This document shows, piece after piece, positions 1-7,892 of a DNA stretch of 14,068 nt (position 1 is the stretch's first letter; each line of letters begins with the position of its first letter). Source of the stretch: Dimargaris cristalligena (taxonomy: Eukaryota; Kickxellomycota; Dimargaritomycetes; Dimargaritales; Dimargaritaceae). Position numbers and translations under genes: made by a program. Location: assembly GCA_027576995.1 (NCBI GenBank), contig JANBQC010000676.1:1-14068 (forward strand). The letters run 5' to 3'. The notes under the pieces were generated by a model. It saw nothing but the letters and a program-made list of their open reading frames with translations, searched no databases and was not told the origin of the DNA.

Positions 1-481
1 ATATAGTGCTGCTATAACAGCTTGCAATCAGATGGTAAACCGGCACTTTCACACCATCCCACACTTTGCATGTATAGTCAGCCCTTAAAGGCATAATAAA
101 TAACATGAGAAGCTGTACCTTGTGCAGCTCTCACTATTTTACATTTTCTCTATTCCTTTATTTTTTCCAATTCGCTCTGTAGCCACCAGACAATTCTGGC
201 CACCCCAGTACTCGGGATGTCACTTAGTTTTATTAATGGGAATGTCTTACTCAGTACACAGCTTGGTAATCACCCCCCGCCATGCAAACACCGAACAGTT
301 ACCACCCCGATTCAATGGGCACTATGGCTATTTGGCCTCATTGGGTCCTATTCAGCATGCATACTACAGCCCTATTTTCAATTATTGTCGATAGTTATAA
401 TTTTTATGTTCACGGCCAGCCCCCCTCCCACCATCTAAAACTGCCCAATTATTAGGTTTTCCTACTGGTGAATTCCCTTGT

Positions 482-515
482 ACTATATAGGTGAAAATTA
501 GCCAAACTATATAGG
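482..515. repeat. 10-bp direct repeat ACTATATAGG x2
   Basis: The 10-mer ACTATATAGG occurs at 482-491 and again at 506-515, separated by 14 nt. In AT-rich DNA such short repeats arise easily. No function is claimed. Confidence 0.5.
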
Positions 516-594
516 ATCTTAAATAACGTGTATGGTCAAATAGGTTCTGTATTTCTATTCAACTAGAAGTGCCAGCCATACTTAATATATTTTC

Positions 595-628
595 CATTAT
601 GCAGCTGTACTAAACCTCTCTCATATTA
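595..628 (+). repeat. 34-nt dispersed repeat, copy 1
   Basis: This 34-nt stretch, starting CATTATGCAGCTGTACT, matches 2423-2456 in the same orientation at 29 of 34 positions by my count. The shared 3' block is CCTCTCTCATATTA. Flanking sequence does not align well, so the unit is short. A weaker resemblance to its CAGCTGTACTAAAC core is seen near 9470-9487. It may be a fragment of a dispersed element family. Confidence 0.65.
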
Positions 629-1229
629 ATGGTCTAGTACCATTGTATTGAGCTGATATGTATTCATTGAGTTGCAGTGATGGACATCAGAGGAAGTCAG
701 TATGGCCTTACTACAAAAGCACTGTTGGTAATTAGTTGAACTATAACTAATTATGCATATTATTTCTAACTTGAACTTATCAGTCTAACTTACGGAAACA
801 TCCTATATGAAATGATATCTACATCTTAAAAAAGAACCATTACTTCTAGTGGGGCAAAAAAAATTACTATTTTGCAAATTTCTAGTCAATGGGATACTCC
901 CTTTAACTCTCCACCCTGATATATCTTAATAATTATCTCCCTTTTTTTTACACTTAGCTATATAATTATTGGACTATTTTATCTGCCTTAATCCCACTGG
1001 CTTAGACATCTGACTATATAAGGCATTATAGTACTATATAAGCCTTCCCATAGTCACCCCCAGTACTACGGGATTATCATTTATTATATAACCCTTTCCC
1101 TTCTAGACTTTACTTACATACACTTATTACTTAAGTGCTTATCCATTAAACTCTTCCAGTTACCAGCAGAGTCTTCCAGATACTAACAGTTATCTGGTTA
1201 GCCTTTTTACCTATACCCTAGCCTTAGTG

Positions 1230-1548
1230 GTATCCTTCCCTTAGGACCTCCCTCTGGAGTTGTCCTTATATATATATAACTGGGCCCTAGTGGGACCAGT
1301 TGGATTCCTTAATATATTCCAACTCTTAATTTTCTCCTAATAAATACTATATATATTTACTCCACCCATATTTACTAGTAAGTATAACTACTGCATATCC
1401 CTTATATATAATTACCACTTAGCTTTTATTAGTTAGTACTTTACCCTATACCTGATGCTAATAGTCCACTTGGCTAAGTCTAAGCCTCACCTACTATTAA
1501 AAGCCTATCCTTGGGACTCTTAGCAGACTAAGAGTAGTTTACCTTGGT
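1230..1548 (+). repeat. Degenerate LTR-like repeat, left copy (inverted partner at 13755-14068)
   Basis: This stretch aligns with the reverse complement of 13755-14068 over its whole length with small indels, at roughly 70% identity by eye. Two strong blocks are the segment containing GGGACCAGTT (about 30/40 identical) and the segment AAGCCTATCC...GACTCTTA..CAGACTAAG (about 37/46). Both copies carry a TATA-like run (here about 1266-1279) followed some 65 nt later by AATAAA (1339-1344), an arrangement expected of an LTR promoter and polyadenylation region. No TG...CA ends or target-site duplication could be fixed. Similarity stops at 1548. At the other end the partner runs off the window, so the true left limit is unknown. 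LTR identity is inference; the repeat itself is directly visible. Confidence 0.85.
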
Positions 1549-2422
1549 AATAAACTCTAAACTTATTATATAAAACCCCCAAACCCCCCCCCTTATATCC
1601 ACACATGGTAGCTCTCCTCCAGTCCCCAAGTCCCTCTTAGCTATATACTATAATACAGCCCAATTGAATTTCTCTCCTAAATATCCTGCCTATTATCACA
1701 TACCCATATCATTTAAAGCCTCATACAACTGTACAAAATTCCACCCCTGTGCAGTAACATGATTTTTGCATTCCCTTATTTATGCTGGTCTCTCTTTTCA
1801 ACTTCTCAGTGATTATACAGTTAACTTTATCATTTTACAGTTATAAAAGATAGCAATTCATGACGTATATATAAAAGATTCATTGTTACTCTTTGCATAA
1901 AAGGCTTCGAATTAGTTGGACCTATTTAGAAATGGATATCCTATCCTTCTTATATTCATGAATGTCTTATAGTGAATATTATACACAGGAGAGAATCAGC
2001 TAGCCTTTTTGCCCCTTACATTTTATTGCCGTCATTCAAATGACAACAAGGGTCATTCTTCCAGCTAAAATATTCACCCACCTCATGCACATAACCTTTG
2101 AACCTTCAATTCTCAGTAATCCATGAAGGATTCCCTTTATCTTAACCACACTAATGGGGTTCTTGTACACTGTCTTCCTAACGAGGTGTATGTTTCCTGG
2201 AAACATTTGAGTTGTTGAAGGATGTATCTTGGGTGCAGCGCCTGTCGGAGAAGTTAAAACATCAGTCAATATATAAGTAACCCTACATCGCATCCATAAA
2301 AACCAAAACTTATACCTTTAGATCCAACAAAAATGGATAGTGTTAAGTTTAAAATATAGAGTCCAAAATAGGCCACGGGGTTCTTTTTAACCTCTGCAGT
2401 CGATTTTTCTAAGTGCAATATG

Positions 2423-2456
2423 CATTATACAGCTGGACTGGGCCTCTCTCATATTA
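2423..2456 (+). repeat. 34-nt dispersed repeat, copy 2
   Basis: Second copy of the repeat at 595-628, starting CATTATACAGCTGGACT. The five differences are four G/A or A/G changes and one T/G. It lies directly before the (TA)10 tract. Confidence 0.65.
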
Positions 2457-2460
2457 TCAA

Positions 2461-2480
2461 TATATATATATATATATATA
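2461..2480. repeat. (TA)10 microsatellite
   Basis: Ten perfect TA dinucleotides are followed by a short AT-rich tail. This is a simple sequence repeat expected to vary in length between individuals. Confidence 0.95.
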
Positions 2481-2552
2481 ATACAAATAAAAATGAAAGG
2501 TATAGGCATAGCCAATGAACTTGAGGAGATTGTTTTTGCAAAAATATAAATA

Positions 2553-3205
2553 TTATATTGTTAATCTGGGTATATTGGCCCACATTTCGGCATAAATGCC
2601 GCCCTTGGCCACTAATTCATTATGTATGCCAAGCTCGGCCACCCTGCCGTGTCCCAGGACCACAATCTGGTCGGCATCCATAATAGTCGAAATCCTATGG
2701 GCGATTGTAACAGTCGTTCGCGACTCCTTAGAGTTACGAATGTAGTCCATGATCTTCGTTTCAGTGGCGGTATCCAGGGCGGCCGTGGCCTCATCCAAAA
2801 GTAAGATGAGTGACTTTTTTACCAGGGCCCGCGCAATTCCCATGCGCTGCAACTCGCCACCGCTCATCTTGTTGCCACTCCCATCGAGTTTGGCGTCAAA
2901 GCCATCCTCGCGCCCCATGATCGTATCATATAAGTTAACGGCTTTGGCCGCCTCCACCACCTCGTCTATAGAGGCTAACTCGCCCCGGTTGACAGCACCA
3001 TAGGCGATATTGTAGTAAATAGTGCCCAGGAAAGTCACAAAGGACTGGTTGACGTACGCGATCTGGGAGCGTAAATCACCCTAGGCCACTCGGCAAATAT
3101 CTTGACCATCAATGAGAATGACTTCATCCGTTAAGTTGGCCATGCACACAATCGGGCTAAACAGGACCGATTCGCTGTTGCCGCTCACGCCTAATGGTAA
3201 TTACC
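2553..3205 (-). pseudogene. Broken, partial copy of the ABC transporter nucleotide-binding domain
   Basis: The sequence from 2577 to about 3205 is a gap-free copy (offset 7330) of the part of the intact ABC gene at 9844-12594 that encodes residues about 687-896. The copy keeps the signature MSGGELQRMGIARAL, the Walker B LILLLDEATAALD and the H-loop histidine (TIAHR). It has lost the Walker A: GMSGQGKST has become GVSGNSESV, so the ATP-contacting lysine (K698 of the intact protein) is Glu. A TAG at 3081-3083 replaces the CAG for Q728. The membrane domain is absent. At the other end homology stops at 2577, the last 20 residues are replaced by an unrelated NIPRLTI tail, and the frame ends at 2553. 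A 161-codon ATG frame remains (3038 to 2553), but it lacks Walker A and could not form a working ATPase. Differences from the intact gene are mostly transitions (about 34 of 43 between 2581 and 3120). Confidence 0.9.
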
Positions 3206-3566
3206 AGGAAACCATTTAGTTTTTCGATGGCAGAGACGGACTAGTTTTTGGAAGTATTTTAGAAAGGTTAGGCTGGTTGGCCTTTAGTGTATTTCAATTC
3301 ATTGAAGTCGCAGTCCCCTCACATAATGTTTCTGAAGGCAAAAATACCTATTCAGGCACAACCGTTTTGGTGGCCCGGTTGATCAGCTAGGGTATGGTTT
3401 TATAGCTGGATGACTCCACCTTCAAAGTAATAGACTTAGGGATCTGCAAAGCGACTTTGGCGGTTTGTTTAGGCTACTTCGGCGGCACAATAAAGGGGCC
3501 CGACTTGACAGGTTTGATGATACTTGATGATACCGATAGGATGGCCTCGGGAGTGTTAGAACTCAT
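3206..3566 (-). pseudogene. Stop-interrupted coding relic upstream of the ABC fragment
   Basis: Read on the minus strand from an ATG at 3566, a frame beginning MSSNTPEAILSV uses GC-ending codons and reads as protein-like, but is broken by three TAG codons before reaching about 3330. This frame is the same as that of the ABC fragment downstream. Around 3318-3274, in a shifted frame, GDCDFNELKYTKGQP resembles the first strand of an ABC nucleotide-binding domain (compare GTIEFRNVSFSYDDQAP in the intact gene). This suggests the relic domain extends further upstream, with frameshifts. A perfect 10-bp tandem duplication lies at 3514-3533. The number of stops is not clearly below chance, so the coding origin is tentative. 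The MSSNTPEA part matches no family I know and does not resemble the N terminus of the intact ABC gene. Confidence 0.35.
3514..3533. repeat. Perfect 10-bp tandem duplication TTGATGATAC x2
   Basis: TTGATGATAC occurs twice head to tail (3514-3523 and 3524-3533). Because 10 is not a multiple of 3, gain or loss of a unit would shift the frame of the relic it lies in. Confidence 0.9.
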
Positions 3567-4344
3567 GATATATGCTGAATAGTATCATCGGAAACACGAA
3601 AATAAAATTGCTAAAGGGCTAGGAAAATATTAATGAAGATAGTTAAAGTTTTATCAAAAATAATTATAGTATTGTGAAATGCGTGAACTTCAATGGCTTG
3701 GTGGCTATTGATAACCTATATTTTATGTTTTTAGAATCAGTTAGAAAATTAAGTTTTTGAAGGAATCCGAAAAGAAAAGGGAGTATGGCTGCTTTAATGT
3801 GGTAGTTTGGGGCATATAACCTTAGGCGGGATTAATTGCAGAATTTAGGTGTGGACTGCTTTCTCGATTGGTAGAACTTGTCTTAATAAAATGTCTTTTC
3901 GCTTTACAGCTGGGCCGAGTTTCACACACATGATTTTTATTTATAAGGTCGTTTTCTTGCTATACAAGCCAGTAGAGCCTCCTCAACCTTTGGCTTTTAA
4001 TTTGTAATCTCATTTCTCGATTATCACCCGTCGTTCCACCTAAAGCAGGACTTTGTGTATGCAATGTCCGTAATTCCGAAACATGCTCTCTATCTATTGC
4101 AGAAACGGCTCGGAAACACCCTATTAACTACAATATTAAAAATAATTTACTAATACGCCAAGTACGCCCATCAAATGACGGTAAGATATTGCTAGCAACG
4201 AAAATCACATAGACCATAATGCTGGTATTGTTGGCACTATCACCCCAAATATAGCCACCGGAATTAATATATATATACATATATATATATAGCTAAAAAT
4301 AACACCGTCAGTTGGGATGAATCAGTCCTAACTAAAGTGGTGAC
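3567..4344. other. AT-rich spacer downstream of the glycosidase gene
   Basis: No ORF or RNA gene can be supported here. The stretch should contain the 3' untranslated region and polyadenylation site of the GH35 gene, which is read leftward. No AATAAA (TTTATT on the plus strand) lies close to its stop codon; the nearest I see is about 400 bp away near 3935. An interrupted AT dinucleotide tract at 4267-4291 lies just beyond the stop codon and may stand in as the AT-rich 3' end signal. Confidence 0.55.
4267..4291. repeat. Interrupted AT microsatellite
   Basis: Two AT runs (4267-4277 and 4279-4291) are separated by a single C. They lie about 55 bp beyond the stop codon of the GH35 gene on the side where its transcript would end. 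Confidence 0.9.
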
Positions 4345-7074
4345 CTATAACCTACTCAGCTTGGGGGGTGTCTCCTCATCAGGCTCGGTAGCCACCGGCA
4401 TGTATTCGCCCCGAGTGTCTTTGGCCGACAATTTCTTAGAGCGCCGCCAGCTCCAACCCAAGGCCACCACGGACAACACCGCCCCGACTCCCAGGACCAC
4501 TAGGAGCCAATGGGGGTTCGTTGAACGCAGCAGATCGTTACCGTCGTCGTTGTCGTTGGGTCCCTGGCTGTTGTCTTCACCCTCGTCCCCTTCGTAGGGC
4601 TGATGCACTCGGGCCACTAGGGCCACTTTTTGGGGCTCTCCACTGATTTCCTCGAATAGCACAACATCGTTCGTCTGGCCCGGTGGGCTGAGCCAGTCTT
4701 TCGGTACGTGGTAGTAGCGCTGGGAAGGTAAGCCGCAATCCTTGCGGCATTTGCGATCGGGGTTGAACCACCCGGCGTAGTCGCACGATTGGCAGCGGCC
4801 CGAGTCGGGGGATTCTCCGGGGATAAGCCAATAGCGGCCAATATGGTGCCCGTTCACCAGGGCAAACCCTTTGGTCATGGAGTTGAGGTCGAGGGCCAGA
4901 GGGGGTAAGTGTGCCCAGTCCGTCGTTTCCGCAAAAGTGAATTCCAGTCGGTGCCACGCGAGACTGGCCCCCGTGTACTGGGCCACGAGGGTGGGATCGC
5001 TGGTGCGGGCGTTCCAGCGGTAGCTGTGGCCCATCCGGTCCGGCTGGGGGTGGGGTGAGGAAGGGGACTGTCGTACATCCACCACCGTGGCTGGATCATT
5101 GGTGCCCACCACTGGGTTTTTCTTTTCCCCGCGTAACCCCACCGAGTGGCCCCAGCCCGAATTGGTAATGTCGCGGTTATCCAGCTGTACGGTACCTAGT
5201 ATACCCCGGTGGTATTCCTCCATACGTTTCTCCCCGTTGGTCCAGCCCATGGTGACAAGCAAAATCTGGAGGGAGTGGGTGCCGGGGGTGTCGGCAAGCG
5301 GCGCCCGACCCAGATCAAAGCGGGTCCATTCCGACCCGCGTTCCAAACCCACAAGGTTTCCATCGACGAACACCACAACCATCTCGTACACTTTAGTCAG
5401 GACGAGTTGGCGCGGGGCCGGGTGTTTGTCATCCACCTCAAAGTCTGTAACGTACCACAGGTAGTCGGTGTCGTCGTTGGTCAGAGAGAGTTGTTCTAGC
5501 GGCCGGATGTTTTGGTGTGGGCAGGCGTCCCGATTGGCCGGAATGGATTCCAAGGCAGTAACAACATCTGGGTGGTCGAGATAGGGCCGGTTAGTTTGAG
5601 GGTAGGTAAGCACCTTGAAACCCAGTTGGGAAGTCGGGTAATTCGGGTCGATACGCGACGACGTGTACAGCCAGCGCGGATGAGGGTGACCCCCCGATAA
5701 AATAACCACCGACCAACGGGGCACCGTGACGTCCAAGCCCAGGAAATTGAGTCGGGCCCGCTGGGTTTCATCTTCGTTAGTGAGGAAGATGATACTGCGG
5801 GAGTCTTGGGGGTCCCCATACACATAAGCCTCCTGTTTGGGGCCCAGTCTTAAAGGCCGGGCCACTTCATGACGGAGGAGGGCATCCTGGTACTTGAACA
5901 TCAGCTCATGGAGGCGCTGGAGGTGGTGGTACTTGGGGTACCGTTCCAGACCGTACTCGTCCAGCATGACGTCGTAGTCGTAGGTGGTGGTCACCATTGG
6001 CCCGGACGTGCGGCCGAAATTGGTCCCGCCGTGCCACATGTAGTAGGCGTGGTAACTGCCCCCGGACGCGAACCAACGGGCCACAGAATAAGCAATGTCC
6101 TGGACGGGGCGGGTGGGGCGGGCCTCGCCCCAGCGCTGGAACCACCCGGGCCAGTTTTCGGTCCACATGCCCGGGTAGTCGGGGAACTTGTGGAAGAAGT
6201 CCTTCAGGTAGTGGTGGCAGTAGAAATCATTGTGGGTAGGAATGACGTGGGGCACGTCCGACCACTGGCGGCACATGATCCACGGTACCGTTGAGTTCAT
6301 GCGGTGGGCCAATTCGCCGCACCAGGTGGCGAACCTATTGCCATCCTCGCCGTACATCCACTGGTAGTTACCGTACTCGTTCTCGATTTGCATCATAATG
6401 ACGGGCCCGCCCCGCTCGGGCATATACGGAGCCGCCACCTCCACGAGTTTACGTACGTAACGTTCCATTTCCCGCTTGAATGGTTCGTTCCAGGTCCGGA
6501 ATTGGATCCCCGGAATGAGCCGTAGCCAATCAGGGAATCCCCCGTACTGCCATTCCGAGCACACATAAGGGCCCAGGCGCAGATTGACGTACAAGCCATG
6601 TTCCCGGGCCAACCGGAGAAAGAGGGGCAAGTTGCGGCTCCCGGTACTGAAATCCCATTCGCCGCGGACGGGTTCATGCTGGTTCCAGAACACGTACGTT
6701 TCGATAATATTGATGCCCGCGGCCTTGCTCTTGCGCATGAGCGCCGGCCACATGCTGGGCGTGCTGCGGGGGTAATGGATACAGCCGGCCATGAGGATGG
6801 TCGGCTGGTCGTTGATGAGAATGGCTCGGTGGGCCACCCCCACTTTATAGGGGCCGGTGGGATAGGCAGGCATGAACCCCGCGGGAATGCCAACGGCCAC
6901 CGGCGGGGGAGTAGTGCTGAAGCCCTGCGGGCCGCCGTTATTCACCAAGTATAGTGCCGCGCCGGCGAATAGGAGCAAGGTGGCACCCACAGCTATGGGG
7001 AGGGTCCGGGGAGAGGTCCGGTCTGGCTTAGGGGTACCCCGGTCACCGTGGGCGCGCCAGAGGGTGAACATCAT
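4345..7074 (-). CDS. Plant-type GH35 beta-galactosidase, membrane-anchored
   Basis: This 909-residue protein is predicted to remove terminal beta-D-galactose from glycans outside the cell or in the secretory/vacuolar lumen. The GH35 barrel spans about residues 80-390. The acid/base is E233 in QIENEYGNYQW and the nucleophile E306 in MWTENWPGWF. MWHGGTNFGRTSGP (346-359) and the C-terminal beta-sandwich block CGLPSQRYYHVPKDWL (780-795), with nearby cysteines, are hallmarks of the plant BGAL type rather than the larger secreted enzymes usual in filamentous fungi. I see no C-terminal lectin domain. A hydrophobic segment at about 25-45 after a 24-residue basic head looks like a signal anchor. A second at about 855-876, followed by RRSKK, looks like a stop-transfer anchor. 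An acidic linker (828-848) precedes the second, and the last 33 residues hold YMPV, a possible YxxPhi sorting signal. Family assignment is certain; location and natural substrate are inferred. The start is the first of two adjacent ATGs; the stop is TAG. No introns. GC content is visibly higher than its surroundings. Confidence 0.96.
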   Translation of the reverse strand: MMFTLWRAHGDRGTPKPDRTSPRTLPIAVGATLLLFAGAALYLVNNGGPQGFSTTPPPVAVGIPAGFMPAYPTGPYKVGVAHRAILINDQPTILMAGCIHYPRSTPSMWPALMRKSKAAGINIIETYVFWNQHEPVRGEWDFSTGSRNLPLFLRLAREHGLYVNLRLGPYVCSEWQYGGFPDWLRLIPGIQFRTWNEPFKREMERYVRKLVEVAAPYMPERGGPVIMMQIENEYGNYQWMYGEDGNRFATWCGELAHRMNSTVPWIMCRQWSDVPHVIPTHNDFYCHHYLKDFFHKFPDYPGMWTENWPGWFQRWGEARPTRPVQDIAYSVARWFASGGSYHAYYMWHGGTNFGRTSGPMVTTTYDYDVMLDEYGLERYPKYHHLQRLHELMFKYQDALLRHEVARPLRLGPKQEAYVYGDPQDSRSIIFLTNEDETQRARLNFLGLDVTVPRWSVVILSGGHPHPRWLYTSSRIDPNYPTSQLGFKVLTYPQTNRPYLDHPDVVTALESIPANRDACPHQNIRPLEQLSLTNDDTDYLWYVTDFEVDDKHPAPRQLVLTKVYEMVVVFVDGNLVGLERGSEWTRFDLGRAPLADTPGTHSLQILLVTMGWTNGEKRMEEYHRGILGTVQLDNRDITNSGWGHSVGLRGEKKNPVVGTNDPATVVDVRQSPSSPHPQPDRMGHSYRWNARTSDPTLVAQYTGASLAWHRLEFTFAETTDWAHLPPLALDLNSMTKGFALVNGHHIGRYWLIPGESPDSGRCQSCDYAGWFNPDRKCRKDCGLPSQRYYHVPKDWLSPPGQTNDVVLFEEISGEPQKVALVARVHQPYEGDEGEDNSQGPNDNDDGNDLLRSTNPHWLLVVLGVGAVLSVVALGWSWRRSKKLSAKDTRGEYMPVATEPDEETPPKLSRL

Positions 7075-7127
7075 ATCGCACAGAGGAGAGGGTACTTAAA
7101 AAATAGCAAATGATGTTGGTTTATAGC
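7075..7127 (-). promoter_or_regulatory. Candidate core promoter of the GH35 gene
   Basis: On the minus strand CTATAAAC (TATAAA at 7125-7120) lies about 45-50 nt upstream of the ATG at 7074. It is followed by a pyrimidine stretch CCTCTCCTCT (7091-7082) just before the start. A TATA box followed by a pyrimidine-rich start region is common in fungal promoters. The spacing is short for TATA plus leader, so transcription would begin very near the ATG. No experimental support. Confidence 0.4.
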
Positions 7128-7892
7128 TTCTGGCTAACCCAGACTATCAAAAACTATTTCAGTTACTTGTAAAATAGACAAAACGAAGACAACTGGTGAT
7201 ACGTTTAGAAGTATTAAAGGTGTGTCGGAGTATCATGCCCCAATGGTAAACATACGGGGCTATGTGTGGGTGTTACTGGGTGGTTTTAACTGAGAATCAA
7301 ATAACCCAGGGAAAAAGTGCAGAAATGAAACATGGAATAATTATAGGGGCGATGGCCGGCTATGCACTATATACAAGAAACCTGCTATATCACGATATTC
7401 TTGTAGACACAACTTCCGTGTCTCTGGAAGATCAGAAAGGGTGAGTGATATACACAAGTCACACGACGTCGAACCCCAGAACAAGCCCTCTAATAGGAAA
7501 CATGCAATATACCATTTAGGGCGGGGCGTGAGATTAATGTTGTCAAGGAGGTAGGCAAGGAACACGTCGACAAGCGATTGTCCACCATAGCCAGGGGGGC
7601 CGGTTTTTAATATCGCCGTTAGCGGCTGTCATGCCCATTATATGAAACCGCCGCTGACTCCTGCTAATTTCCCCTGCCGGGCATACTGAAGTAGGGCTGG
7701 GCAATGGTGAGCTGGCAATAGGCTTGGTGCATTGTGTTTAAGTGTCGTATTGAATGGCCAACCCGGGGCCGCATCCAGATGTGCACTAACCAATACACAA
7801 TCTTACTCATCCCACCTCGTATTTCTTGTATATGATGTGTTCAGCTTTAAACTTGGCCTGCAAAATTAGCAACGTTTATGAGGGGTTGAAAT

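Larger units (their letters stand above)
1..1229. other. AT-rich spacer, no supported gene
   Basis: No convincing gene is visible. The longest ATG-initiated frame (217-438, 73 codons) shows no recognisable domain and no coding-like composition. Local structures are a 10-bp direct repeat ACTATATAGG at 482-491 and 506-515, and two TATATAAG boxes near 1015-1040 about 21 nt apart. From about 880 onward the plus strand becomes clearly G-poor. This matches the adjoining repeat at 1230-1548, so part of this spacer may belong to the same decayed element. Confidence 0.6.
1549..2576. other. AT-rich spacer with low-complexity tracts
   Basis: No supported gene. Contents are an A/C-rich low-complexity tract at 1576-1593 (C5-A3-C10), the second copy of a 34-nt repeat (2423-2456), and a (TA)10 microsatellite (2461-2480). 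A minus-strand frame of 85 codons (2293 down to 2036, ATG start) is open but matches no family I recognise and uses AT-rich codons unlike the two confirmed genes. It may be a chance ORF or an exon-like remnant. Confidence 0.55.

Noticed and set aside
122..394. 90-codon plus-strand frame
   Set aside because: It begins with GTG, not ATG, and has no domain or coding-like composition. Not credible in a eukaryotic setting.
1576..1593. C5-A3-C10 tract as telomere-like repeat or i-motif
   Set aside because: Only two runs with no regular unit. Simple low complexity.
2036..2293. 85-codon minus-strand ATG frame
   Set aside because: AT-rich codons, no recognised domain, and a length common by chance in spacer. 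Mentioned in the spacer entry only.
2553..3205. ABC fragment as a processed retrocopy
   Set aside because: It stops before the gene's own stop codon, and no poly-A tract or target-site duplication is visible.
3081..3566. Idea that TAG is a sense codon (Gln) in this organism
   Set aside because: The GH35 gene appears to end with TAG after a natural C-terminal tail, neither intact gene uses TAG internally, and the TAG-bearing region also has TGA, TAA and a lost Walker A. Decay explains it better.
5869..6294. Long frames antisense to the GH35 gene (such as 141 codons at 5869-6294)
   Set aside because: They mirror the codon bias of a GC-rich real gene in another frame.
7464..7484. GGTTCGA on the minus strand, a possible tRNA B box
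   Set aside because: The following bases do not complete a B box, and no A box or cloverleaf could be found upstream.
7262..7565. Overlapping 60- and 74-codon frames on opposite strands upstream of GH35
   Set aside because: No domain, mutually overlapping, and no promoter-like or conserved feature to favour either.
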